Source of the DNA: Cytobacillus firmus
Lineage (GTDB): Bacteria > Bacillota > Bacilli > Bacillales > Cytobacillaceae
Direction of reading: 5' to 3'
Assembly: GCF_023612095.1 (NCBI RefSeq)
Contig: NZ_CP086235.1
Location: 2,987,501-3,051,500, forward strand
Length of the DNA: 64,000 bases
The translations under genes and the position numbers were made by a program. How positions within the stretch are numbered: the stretch's first letter is position 1; every line of letters starts with the position of its first letter. The notes under the pieces were generated by a model. It was not told the origin of the DNA and searched no databases. It saw only the letters and a program-made list of their open reading frames with translations. Of the stretch, positions 29,801 to 38,295 are shown one piece after another.

Positions 29801-30667
29801 TCACCTGACCAGCCCCTTCGCATACAAATCCCTGAAAAGAACAGTCTGAAGATCTCTTGTTTCAGGGGCAAAGATATATTGGCCGCCATACCGCTTGCAT
29901 AAAACCTCAAGCTGTTCATTATGTTCTCTTAGGCGCTTTTCATATTCGGCCAATACGGCAGGGCTCATGCTCACATTTACAGCGGTCCCTGTTTCACTAT
30001 CAATTAACTTTACATCTCCAGAATATGACGGTGTCATTTCTTCATCAGCCTGCACCTGAAATAGCCAGAACTCCTGTTTCAGCCCTCTTAGCTTCCTAAA
30101 AAGGATTTCCCATTCCTGAAGCGGTTCAAAACCATCTGCTATTATTACAGCAAGCTGCTGGTGCTTTGAAAGAGTGTCTTTTAAGCTGCCCAGAAAGTTA
30201 TTGGACAGAGCAAAGGGTTCAATATCCTGGATTTCCATGAATGTCCGCCTGCTGTAAACAGAGCCTTTTCTTTTGATAGGCTGTATGCCAGCAGAAGAAA
30301 CAGGTGAAAACAGGAGCCGGTCTTCACCGGAAAGAATCATAAAGCTCAAAGCCGCAGCAAGAGCTTTGGCGTACTCCCATTTTTCTTCCATTTTGGTCAT
30401 TGATGAAGTGGCATCCAGATAAACAGCAATAGACAGTTCCTGCTCATCAAGGAAACGTTTAATATAATGTTTTTGTGTTCTGCCATAGACATTCCAATCT
30501 ATTTGCCGGATATCGTCTCCGGGCTGATATGCCCTGAAGTCAGAAAACTCCATGGAAGATCCGAATTTATGGGATTGCCTGGAACCTGAATGAAACCCTC
30601 TTTTCCTGGTCTTTACCGCAACTTTACGCTTCTGCAGCTTTCCAAGAAGGATTTGATGGCTGTTCAT
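29801..30667 (-). CDS. DUF58 domain protein (VWA-like)
   Basis: A 288-aa cytoplasmic-type protein. The DUF58 signature DFRAYQPGDDIRQIDWNVYG is at about 43-62, followed by a VWA-like fold with the metal motif DATSS (85-89). DUF58 proteins are nearly always encoded beside MoxR ATPases, as here. Its ATG overlaps the moxR stop (TGATG), so the two are translationally coupled. Role in the operon: a likely MoxR partner or adaptor (inference). Confidence 0.9.
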   Translation of the reverse strand: MNSHQILLGKLQKRKVAVKTRKRGFHSGSRQSHKFGSSMEFSDFRAYQPGDDIRQIDWNVYGRTQKHYIKRFLDEQELSIAVYLDATSSMTKMEEKWEYAKALAAALSFMILSGEDRLLFSPVSSAGIQPIKRKGSVYSRRTFMEIQDIEPFALSNNFLGSLKDTLSKHQQLAVIIADGFEPLQEWEILFRKLRGLKQEFWLFQVQADEEMTPSYSGDVKLIDSETGTAVNVSMSPAVLAEYEKRLREHNEQLEVLCKRYGGQYIFAPETRDLQTVLFRDLYAKGLVR

Positions 30668-31671
30668 CAGCTCTTAGCTCCCCGGGAATTTTCTTTTATT
30701 AGACCTTCAATAATCGAATCTGCCGTAATCCCCGCAGCTTCTCCTTCAAAGTTTAAAATGAGGCGGTGTCGCAGAACGGGATAGGCAACATTTTTAAGGT
30801 CACCTATTGAAACATGGTACCTTCCTGAGCACAATGCTCTTGCTCTTGCCATATTTATCAGGCTCTGGAGTCCGCGGGGACCGCTTCCATATTGGACGTA
30901 TTCTTTTACTGTTTCCGGTGCATCCTCTGAATCCGGATGTGTGGCAGTGATCAGCCATACAGCATAATCGAGAATATCCTCTGATACGAGGATTTCTCTT
31001 GTGAGTTCCTGAAGAGCAACTACATCATTCAGCCCGGCCGCTTTATTTAAATGAGTATTTTGCACACCTGTAGTTCTCCGGGCAATTTCTTTTAATTCTT
31101 TCTGTGTCGGATAAGCTACGTTCACCTTACAGATAAACCGGTCGGTTTGTGCCTCCGGCAGAGGATATGTTCCTTCCATGTCAATCGGGTTTTGAGTTGC
31201 AAGAACAAAAAATGGCTTTTCCATTCTTTTGGTTTCACCCATAATGGTAACCGTTTTTTCTCCCATTGCCTCAAGCAGGGCACTTTGTGTTTTAGGTGTT
31301 GCTCTGTTAATTTCATCTGCCAGGATGATGTTGGCGAATATGGGCCCTTTATGAAAGCTGAACGTTTGCCTGCCTGCTTCATCAGGCTGAAGCAGCATCG
31401 TTCCGGTTATATCGGATGGCATAATATCAGGGGTAAATTGAATACGGGAAAATTTCAGGTCCAGTACCTCTGCAATAGTCTTAATCAGCATCGTTTTACC
31501 AAGCCCCGGCAAACCTTCAAGCAAAACATGGCCGCCTGAGAAAATGCTCCATAATACTTGTTCGACTACTTCCTCCTGGCCTACTATAAATGATTGAATT
31601 TCATCTCTCACTCTTGCAATAATATCTGCTGCTTGTGCGAATTGCTGCTCTTTTTCCTGTGTTACGGACAT
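30667..31671 (-). CDS. MoxR family AAA+ ATPase
   Basis: A 334-aa AAA+ ATPase of the MoxR/APE2220 type, chaperones that work with VWA proteins. Walker A GLPGLGKT is at about 53-60, Walker B NIILADEINRATPK near 110-123, the sensor motif FVLATQNPIDMEG, the arginine region EAQTDRF and a C-terminal helical lid (YVQYGSGPRGLQSLI). It starts 5 nt after the upstream stop, with AAGGAG inside the last codons of that gene. A GTG three codons upstream is less well placed. Confidence 0.93.
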   Translation of the reverse strand: MSVTQEKEQQFAQAADIIARVRDEIQSFIVGQEEVVEQVLWSIFSGGHVLLEGLPGLGKTMLIKTIAEVLDLKFSRIQFTPDIMPSDITGTMLLQPDEAGRQTFSFHKGPIFANIILADEINRATPKTQSALLEAMGEKTVTIMGETKRMEKPFFVLATQNPIDMEGTYPLPEAQTDRFICKVNVAYPTQKELKEIARRTTGVQNTHLNKAAGLNDVVALQELTREILVSEDILDYAVWLITATHPDSEDAPETVKEYVQYGSGPRGLQSLINMARARALCSGRYHVSIGDLKNVAYPVLRHRLILNFEGEAAGITADSIIEGLIKENSRGAKS

Positions 31672-31676
31672 TGAAG

Positions 31677-33265
31677 TCACTCCTTGTCAGGATCTATACT
31701 TGTAAAATAATTTTTTACGATTTCCTCTAAATCAGCCGGCAGCTTATACCGGTCGGTGCTCTGCCTGTATGACGACTCATAATTTCCAAATACCTCACTG
31801 TAAGGTCTGATACTTCCTTTTAAAACAGGGCCTTCCCCTTCAAACTGCTGGCCTGAAGTACCCTGCCCCAGGCTGCCATTGTCATTTTCAATATTCGTCT
31901 TCCCTTCCATGCCAGAAGGAATAGTGAGCAGATCCCTGGATCCCTGTCCAAGTCCGGCACCTCCACCCAGACCGCTGCTGCCTGAACCACTCCCTGCGCC
32001 TGAGCCTGAACCAGATCCTGATCCGGATCCTGAACCAGATCCTGATCCGGATCCTGAACCACTTCCGGAGCCGCTGCCATTTCCGCTGTTTGGGCTATTG
32101 CCAGGCTGATTTTGATTATTATTTTGCGGATTTGGATTATTCTGCTGCGCAGGCGGTGATGAATTAGGATTATTTGCCTGCCCCCCGGCTGCCCGGGAGG
32201 CGCAAAAGCAAGCTGTCCAGGCGGCATTCCATTGGCTGCCATTTGCTGCTGTAATGATAGACCTGAACTTTGAAGAGCTTTTTGAGCTGCTGCCAGCTGG
32301 TTTAAGAGCTCCTCTGATTGCAAAGCCTTCTCGAGCTGTTCAATAAGTTTTGACAGTTCCTCTTCAGATAGCTCCCCTTCACTGCCGGTAAGCTGTTTCA
32401 ATGCATTGCTTTGTTCTTCATTAAGTTCCTTCCTTTGCTTTTGCTTCTCAAGTTTTGCTAATTCTTCCTGGAAAGAAGCCAGATCCTTCTCCTCTAGCAT
32501 TCGGCTTAATTTCTTTAAACCGCTATTATCAAGGGTGTTTTTCATGCTTTCCAGGCTAAGAGATTTTTCTTTTTCTTTGATTGCCTTTAATTCGAGGCTT
32601 TTTGTTTGTTTCGCAAGCTCCTTCAAGGCATCCTCAGCAGACTTTTTTTCTGCAATCTTCTCTTTCGCTTTCTCTAATGCTTTTTTTACTTCAGGATTCT
32701 TTTCTTTTTCTGCTTTTTTCTCAAGTTCTTCTTTTGTTTCTTCAACTAACTTGTTTTCCTTCTCCCATTTTTGTGCCAATTCCATTTTTTCTCCCGGAAT
32801 CATGTATAAAAGCACTGCCAGGCCTAGAAAAGCCAAACACATTAAAACAGGGTTAGGGTGAATGAAAACCTTCTTCCTGCCTAAAACCTGATGGTGTACC
32901 TTTTTCATATGCCTTACTGCATCTGCAAGCTGCAATCTTGCCAGAACAGCATCATCCAAAAGGAAAGAATGGGCTGTAATAACCCGATCTTCCGCTACAA
33001 ACCTGTTATACAATGAAGCCGCCTGGATTATGTCAGGCCGCTTCTTCCAAACCCGAATAGCAGCAACAAAAACTGAGAGCAAAATAATCAGCAGGAAATA
33101 GTTTTGCAGATATGGGATAACGAAAATTCTTGCTAAAATCATAAGACAAAAGGCCAAGACAGCGGCTGCTAAAAGGAATACCTGAAATTCCTTAACAATC
33201 AGCTGAATGAGGAGCTGTCTTTTTACCGGTTTTAAGAGTTTAAGATATTGATTGCGGTCTTCCAC
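31677..33265 (-). CDS. Coiled-coil membrane protein with Gly-Ser tail (apparent one-base frameshift at 32181-32186)
   Basis: Three N-terminal membrane helices (about 28-47, 54-72, 139-156) are followed by a Lys/Glu coiled coil (about 160-335). The frame as read then turns into basic, repetitive sequence after PPGQPGG. Adding one G to a six-G run restores GQANNPNSSPPAQQ, an Asn/Pro linker, about 30 residues of alternating Gly-Ser and a C-terminus ending RPYSEVFGNYESSYRQSTD and LEEIVKNYFTSIDPDKE. The restored length is 529 aa. The Tyr-rich end resembles the tail I associate with MoxR-neighbour membrane proteins, including some labelled DUF4175, which supports the repaired frame. Function is unknown. 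Confidence 0.8.
31993..32057. repeat. Short tandem repeat coding for the Gly-Ser tract
   Basis: A 24-bp unit (GATCCTGATCCGGATCCTGA plus ACCA) appears about twice with partial copies around it. In the repaired minus-strand frame it encodes alternating Ser and Gly. Such arrays can change copy number by slippage. Confidence 0.7.
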
Positions 33266-33290
33266 CGTATCATTCCCTTATTATAAATTT

Positions 33291-33321
33291 CGGGCAATCC
33301 CCACTCCGGAGGATTTGCCCG
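33291..33321 (-). other. Intra-operon hairpin between the permease and coiled-coil genes
   Basis: Long stem CGGGCAAATCC/GGATTGCCCG with a one-base bulge, in the 65-nt gap between two operon genes. It has no T-tract, so it may be a processing or stability element that sets different levels for the upstream ABC genes and the downstream VWA genes. Confidence 0.5.
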
Positions 33322-33330
33322 AATAACCTA

Positions 33331-34179
33331 CTAACCCTTTTTCATATTGGGACGGAGTTTTTTAATGCTAAGAAGCACAGCTCCAATGAAAATCAAAGTA
33401 TATGAAATTAAGTATGAAATCCATAAAGGAAATTCAATGCCTGTTGATCTTGTAATTTCATTGGTCATTTCCGGCTCAAAGGTACTCATCAGAATAATGA
33501 CCGGATTGAGCATAGCCGGGAAATATGCCAGCGGATTCGTCGGCTGAGTCCCAGTATACCCATATGCATTTGTTAACTGCATAAAAATTAAAGCAAGGAA
33601 AGCCGTTCCGCCTGCTAAAAATAAAGTAACCCCATAGGTGGTAACCATCGAGACAATGGTTTTTCTGATTAGCGTTGAAAATAAGACTCCAATGCTTCCG
33701 TAAACCACGATTGTAAACAAATAAAATCCCATTGTCGTAAGCAGCTGGCCTGGAGAAATACCTCCAAATAAAAACACAAAGCTATAAAGAGGCAAACTTG
33801 CCGCAATCAGCAATATTAAATATGAAATGGAAGAGATCAGCTTGCTTAATATTATGCTTGATGAGCTTTGAGTCGTCGTGAGCATGATATTTAAGGTCTG
33901 CCTCTCTCTTTCGCTGCTGATAACCCCTGCTGTTAATCCAGGGGTAATAAACAGAATCAAGCAAAGCTGCAATATAGATAAAACCATAAACATTGTCCGG
34001 CTCTGTTCCGGTTTAAAAAAGCCCTGCATGTTGTTTGACAGTGATTCAATAAAAATGAATCCAACAATGATTAGCCCTAATGCCAAGAGGTAAAATAGGA
34101 CACCGAGGTAACTTTTAAAGCTTCGGAAGCGGAGCTTAAATTCTTTATTCAGTACAGGATTTACGACTAAATTCTTCAT
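33331..34179 (-). CDS. ABC-2 type transporter permease
   Basis: A 282-aa membrane protein with six predicted helices. It starts MKNLVVNPVLNKEFKLRFRS, an ABC-2 style N-terminal coupling segment, and contains GVISSERERQTLNIMLTTTQ, a common motif of this permease family. Its ATG overlaps the ATPase stop by 4 nt, so the pair forms one exporter. The substrate is unknown. Confidence 0.9.
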   Translation of the reverse strand: MKNLVVNPVLNKEFKLRFRSFKSYLGVLFYLLALGLIIVGFIFIESLSNNMQGFFKPEQSRTMFMVLSILQLCLILFITPGLTAGVISSERERQTLNIMLTTTQSSSSIILSKLISSISYLILLIAASLPLYSFVFLFGGISPGQLLTTMGFYLFTIVVYGSIGVLFSTLIRKTIVSMVTTYGVTLFLAGGTAFLALIFMQLTNAYGYTGTQPTNPLAYFPAMLNPVIILMSTFEPEMTNEITRSTGIEFPLWISYLISYTLIFIGAVLLSIKKLRPNMKKG

Positions 34180-35111
34180 GTCAGCTCAACTCCCTTTGTA
34201 ATTTCCATAAAGACATCTTCCAGGTCTGTTTCGGCTTCTGCAAAGCTGGTAATGGCCAGATTACTTAATATGGCTCTTTTAAGAAGTTCTGTTTGCTCTT
34301 CAGTCGTCCCTTTATAAATAAACTGAAAAGATAACCCATCCTCCAGCAAAGATAATTTAAAAATATTTGGATCATCTTCGAAAAAGGAGATGGCATTTTC
34401 AGCATTCCCATGAACTTTTACAAGAATCAGTCTTTCTCCTCTGAGCTGCGACTGGATATCACCAACAGACCCCTGAGCCACCAGTTTACCCTGATCAATA
34501 ATGCCAATGGTATCGCACATTTCTGCAAGCTCAGGCAGAATATGTGAAGATATTAAAATCGTCTTGCCCATACTCTTCAATTCTTTTAATATTTCCCTCA
34601 TTTCTACCCTTGCTCGCGGGTCAAGTCCTGATGCAGGTTCATCCAGAATCAGGACTTCAGGATCATGAATCAGACATCTTGCCAGGCATAGACGCTGTTT
34701 CATCCCTCTTGATAGAAGGTCCACATATGACTCTCTTTTATGTGACAAGTTGACAAGGTCGAGCAGCTGCGGAATCAGCTTCTCGCGTTCTGCGAATGGA
34801 ATACCGTAACTTGCACCGTAGAAGTGAAGATATTCATCAGCCTTAAGCTGATCATAAACCCCGAAGAAGTCCGGCATATAGCCAATTTGCTTTCTTACGA
34901 GCTTTGGCTCCTTTTGCACATCATACCCGTTTACGTAAGCCGATCCCGAAGTTGGGGCAAGCAGGGTTGCCAAAATGGAAAAGGTTGTGGATTTTCCTGC
35001 ACCATTTTGTCCGACAAAACCAAAGACACTGCCTTTTTCAATAGTAAGATTTAAGGAATCCAGTGCTGTGAATTTTCCATATCGTTTCGTTAAATCTAAT
35101 ATTTCAATCAT
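34176..35111 (-). CDS. ABC transporter ATP-binding protein
   Basis: A 311-aa ATPase. Walker A is GQNGAGKST (34-42), the Q-loop lies in KQIGYMPDFFG, the signature is the variant LLSRGMKQRL, Walker B is VLILDEPASGLD and the H-loop is ISSH. A C-terminal extension of about 85 residues follows, as in many ABC-2 exporters. It overlaps both neighbours by 4 nt. Confidence 0.94.
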   Translation of the reverse strand: MIEILDLTKRYGKFTALDSLNLTIEKGSVFGFVGQNGAGKSTTFSILATLLAPTSGSAYVNGYDVQKEPKLVRKQIGYMPDFFGVYDQLKADEYLHFYGASYGIPFAEREKLIPQLLDLVNLSHKRESYVDLLSRGMKQRLCLARCLIHDPEVLILDEPASGLDPRARVEMREILKELKSMGKTILISSHILPELAEMCDTIGIIDQGKLVAQGSVGDIQSQLRGERLILVKVHGNAENAISFFEDDPNIFKLSLLEDGLSFQFIYKGTTEEQTELLKRAILSNLAITSFAEAETDLEDVFMEITKGVELT

Positions 35112-37483
35112 TTCGGCACCTCCCCTTTTATTGTTACAGCCGGCAATGGAACGAATGGATCTCCCTGTGAAGATTTAATAAGCTTCAAAACAAATCGGCC
35201 CTCTTTTGAAACATACTGAGACAAGTCATCTTTACTTGTCAGCTTTAAGCTCCTTTGATCCGGTTCAATCGGCAGCCATTCACCTGTTTTATGGTTTTTT
35301 AATGAATATTGTACGTTTTGGCTATTAATCCTTACCGAAATTTCTTCCAGTTTATAGGTTTTCTCTTTAAGCTGTTTCGGCAGGCTTAGAGAATATTCAT
35401 ATTCACCGTCTTCAAGCATCATTTCACCACTCGTGCTGTCCATGCCTTTTTCATAAATCTGTCCCTTAATCACATTCCAATCAGCTGCCATCATGCCATC
35501 CTTCAATGTAAATTCGCCGGAAAACTCATTTTTGGCCTCAAATGGCTGAACAATCAGATTGGTGTTATTCTGTTTTGCTTTCTTCTCTTTCATGGTTACA
35601 TCAATGACAGATTCTCTTGTAATTCCTGCAAGGACTGGCTGTGCAAGATCTCCGAGCAGAAATGTATTGGAAGCATATTGAAGCCTTTCTCTTCTTAATT
35701 TATTTATATCATTTTGGCTATTGGCAGGATTTCCTCCATTAAACGCTCCTCCGTACGGTCTGCTCAGAAGGGACTGTTTTGTGGCTTTATCTACTTTAAT
35801 GGTCTCACCTTTTTTGATTGAACCCAGTCTAATTGCTTCATTTCCTGACCAAATATATAACTCTTCAAAATCGAAGTCACTTTGGTTTTGAATTGTTCCT
35901 GTTAATCTTTTTTCCTTAAGGGTGATATCTGCTGTCAGTTTCCCATTTATTTCTGTTTGAGCTTTTCCGTAAATGGTTTTGGATGACCAATATTCTACCT
36001 CCGGGAAAATTATCTCATTGTTTTTTACTCTTTCAGCCATAATTCCGCCCCTAAGCGGGTCAGATGAGGTGGAATTGTTTGAATAAACCACAGCATTATA
36101 TTCACCTTTTGGCATTGAGAGGATGTATTCACCGCTTTTATTTGACAGCAGGGTTGAAGCCTGATAACCGGTAAGCAGATTGTTATTCACTTTATATATC
36201 CCCATCTGGTTCAGCTGCGGCTGAGAAATTCTGTCTTTTGCCCCCATTCCAAAGACAGCTGAACCCATTAAAATGGCAATAGAAGGAATGATCCACCAGG
36301 AATGCTCCCGTTTATCAAGCTTTCTTAACACAAAATAAAGCACAGGCACGATTAGAATAATATAACCGGCAAAAAGTCCAATAAGCTGTCCGACTGAAAA
36401 ATTGGATGCAGGAAAGAATTCATTTATTTCTGCAAATTCCCAATAAAGCTGATCAAGATAATCCTGTGAATAGGGGGTTGATCCATTGCCTGACCCTGAC
36501 GCCTGTTTCATATAGCCTTCAAACCATGTGTCATATCCCTGCCATGAAGATAAAGGCTCATCCCCCAGTGAAAAAGCTGTCTGCAAAATTGTCCCGCTTC
36601 CATACTCCTTTTTCAACGCTGCAGGGAGATCACCGCTTTTTGCAATAACTTCTGCACTCTTATCAACCGGACCAGTGAAGAAGTTGAGCTCATCAAATTT
36701 TGGCTCCTCTCCCTTCGCCGGCTGCAGGAATTTGACTGGGGCGGATGCCTCATTTTCTGATTTCATCGGCAGCAGTGAATATATATCTCCATAGGAGCCG
36801 CTTGCATCCGGGCCTCCTCCGGCAATCAGTGTTCCACCACTGAATATCCAGTCCCTTATAGCTTTTTGCTGTTTTTCACTGAGCTGTGAAACCTTAAATT
36901 CATCAATAAGCAAGTAATCGAGTGTCTCAAGCCCAATTGCATTATCCGGCAAATCTTCCCCTTTAAGTTCAAGCAGCGATTTAGAAGGAAGTGTCCGAAG
37001 CTCTTTTACACGGTCATAGTTTTCACTTAGAACTCCAATTACTTCAGTAGCCATATCTACAAATTTAGGTTTTAGTGTATTTTCACCTTTAAAACTAACT
37101 TTCTTTCCGTCTTTCCAATCTCCTTCATAAAGATTCAGCAATGGAATGTTCTGATACATGGAGGGATGGTCCTCCGTCATTCCAGGTATGGAAACCTGAT
37201 ATTCCTTAGCTGTTCCGGCAGGCAGCTCTACTTTTACAGAAACCGCACCACTGGTATTGTAGGATGGATGGTAACTTATCAGCAAATCACCGCTAAAGGA
37301 TTCACCTGAATTTTCCATCTTTATACGCAGAGGAAATCCCTCTCCTCTTTTTACTTTTCCGCCAAAGCCTTCATCGAGAGTAACTTTAATGCCTGTACCG
37401 GCTGCTTCTGCTGATTGGAATGGATGAAACATTAATACAAAGCAGAATAAAACCATAATGATTACTTTTAATTTACCGTGCAA
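35108..37483 (-). CDS. Secreted/membrane protein with GATase1-like domain (TTG start)
   Basis: First gene of the operon; 791 aa from TTG, with GGGGAG 6 nt upstream. A signal peptide is visible (about 5-28, ending SAEAAG). An outer beta-rich region is followed by a glutamine-amidotransferase-like region (about 145-240, LDYLLIDEF and IRDWIFSGGTLIAGGG), two membrane helices (about 364-386 and 397-414) and a second beta-rich domain of about 370 residues. The layout recalls auxiliary proteins of ABC systems such as GldG, but no close family was recognised. Function is unknown. Confidence 0.8.
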   Translation of the reverse strand: MHGKLKVIIMVLFCFVLMFHPFQSAEAAGTGIKVTLDEGFGGKVKRGEGFPLRIKMENSGESFSGDLLISYHPSYNTSGAVSVKVELPAGTAKEYQVSIPGMTEDHPSMYQNIPLLNLYEGDWKDGKKVSFKGENTLKPKFVDMATEVIGVLSENYDRVKELRTLPSKSLLELKGEDLPDNAIGLETLDYLLIDEFKVSQLSEKQQKAIRDWIFSGGTLIAGGGPDASGSYGDIYSLLPMKSENEASAPVKFLQPAKGEEPKFDELNFFTGPVDKSAEVIAKSGDLPAALKKEYGSGTILQTAFSLGDEPLSSWQGYDTWFEGYMKQASGSGNGSTPYSQDYLDQLYWEFAEINEFFPASNFSVGQLIGLFAGYIILIVPVLYFVLRKLDKREHSWWIIPSIAILMGSAVFGMGAKDRISQPQLNQMGIYKVNNNLLTGYQASTLLSNKSGEYILSMPKGEYNAVVYSNNSTSSDPLRGGIMAERVKNNEIIFPEVEYWSSKTIYGKAQTEINGKLTADITLKEKRLTGTIQNQSDFDFEELYIWSGNEAIRLGSIKKGETIKVDKATKQSLLSRPYGGAFNGGNPANSQNDINKLRRERLQYASNTFLLGDLAQPVLAGITRESVIDVTMKEKKAKQNNTNLIVQPFEAKNEFSGEFTLKDGMMAADWNVIKGQIYEKGMDSTSGEMMLEDGEYEYSLSLPKQLKEKTYKLEEISVRINSQNVQYSLKNHKTGEWLPIEPDQRSLKLTSKDDLSQYVSKEGRFVLKLIKSSQGDPFVPLPAVTIKGEVPK

Positions 37484-37672
37484 CCCAATCTCCCCTTTAA
37501 GTATCGTAAGTATTAGCTTTTTATATTTATAGGCAGCTTTTATAACTATAAATTATTGCCAGCCTGATAACTTCTTCCATTGTATAGACGCAGCTTAATG
37601 ACAAAAAGTTCCTGAGGATATTAAAATAATTTGTTATAGAAGTTAACCTTGATGAAGAACAGCATCATTACA

Positions 37673-37698
37673 GTGTAATTTTACACCACAAATTACAC
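37673..37698. promoter_or_regulatory. Inverted repeat upstream of the VWA operon
   Basis: Perfect nine-bp arms GTGTAATTT/AAATTACAC with an eight-base centre, 190 nt upstream of the operon. It is AT-rich and lacks a T-tract, so it looks more like an operator than a terminator. No regulator was identified. Confidence 0.4.
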
Positions 37699-37742
37699 TT
37701 ATTAAACTATTTTTTATTTTTTCTTGCTATTATCTATAATAT

Positions 37743-37765
37743 AAAAAACAGCCTGAGAACCGATT
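37743..37765 (-). terminator. Distal half of the ftsY terminator, split by the IS
   Basis: AAAAAACAGCCTGAG plus loop AACCG and target copy ATT. It pairs with CTCAGGCTGTTTTTT at 39241-39255 on the other side of the IS. Before insertion this made a nine-bp stem with an eight-base loop and T-runs on both strands. Confidence 0.8.
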
Positions 37766-37801
37766 TGAACTATACCCCGGATAGCGGACACTGATAAAAA
37801 A

Positions 37802-37824
37802 GTGCCCCTATCTGGGGTTTTTTG
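37802..37824 (+). terminator. Hairpin inside the left end of the IS
   Basis: CCCC-TATCT-GGGG followed by TTTTTTGTG just inside the IS, upstream of orfA. It could shield the transposase from transcription entering from outside. Confidence 0.45.
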
Positions 37825-37863
37825 TGTTTCAATAGATTTAATGAATATGGGCGGAGGATTAAC

Positions 37864-38295
37864 ATGAGTAAGAATATTTATAATGAATTTCAAATTAAAG
37901 AGCTTGAAAAGAATCCTAATGTTTTATGCGCTTCTGAAAGGTCAATCTCCTATAGTCCTGAGTTTAAGCTAAAAGCAGTTACGGATTATAAAAATGGAAA
38001 AGCACCGTCGCAAATCTTTATTGAACAGGGCTTCGACCTGGACATGATCGGTAAGAAACAACCCCAGCGTTGTCTTAAACGTTGGAGGGATTCATATGAA
38101 AGGTTTGGAAAGGAAGGTTTCCTTACGGAACGTAGAGGCAAAGGGAGTACCGGGCGTCCTTCTTTAAAGCAACTTTCCGTAGAAGAGAAATTAAAAAAAG
38201 CTGAAGCAAGAATTAAATTCCTTGAGGCAGAGAATGACTTCTTAAAAAAGCTGGAAGAGTTAGAAAGGCAGGCGTTGAAGAAGAAACGATATTAA
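37864..38295 (+). CDS. IS3-family transposase OrfA
   Basis: DNA-binding part of the transposase, 143 aa. It has helix-turn-helix segments (YSPEFKLKAVTDYKNGKAPS and CLKRWRDSYERFGKEGFL) and a C-terminal leucine zipper (KKAEARIKFLEAENDFLKKL). The ATG follows GGAGG; an in-frame ATG 42 nt upstream lacks this. Near the 3' end, AAAAAAG at 38244-38250 is in the correct phase for -1 slippage to give the OrfAB fusion. Confidence 0.92.
   Translation: MSKNIYNEFQIKELEKNPNVLCASERSISYSPEFKLKAVTDYKNGKAPSQIFIEQGFDLDMIGKKQPQRCLKRWRDSYERFGKEGFLTERRGKGSTGRPSLKQLSVEEKLKKAEARIKFLEAENDFLKKLEELERQALKKKRY

Noticed and set aside
31879..32109. Plus-strand frame coding for a Pro-Asp/Pro-Glu repeat
   Set aside because: It is the complement of the Gly-Ser repeat of the coiled-coil gene and only reflects the DNA repeat.
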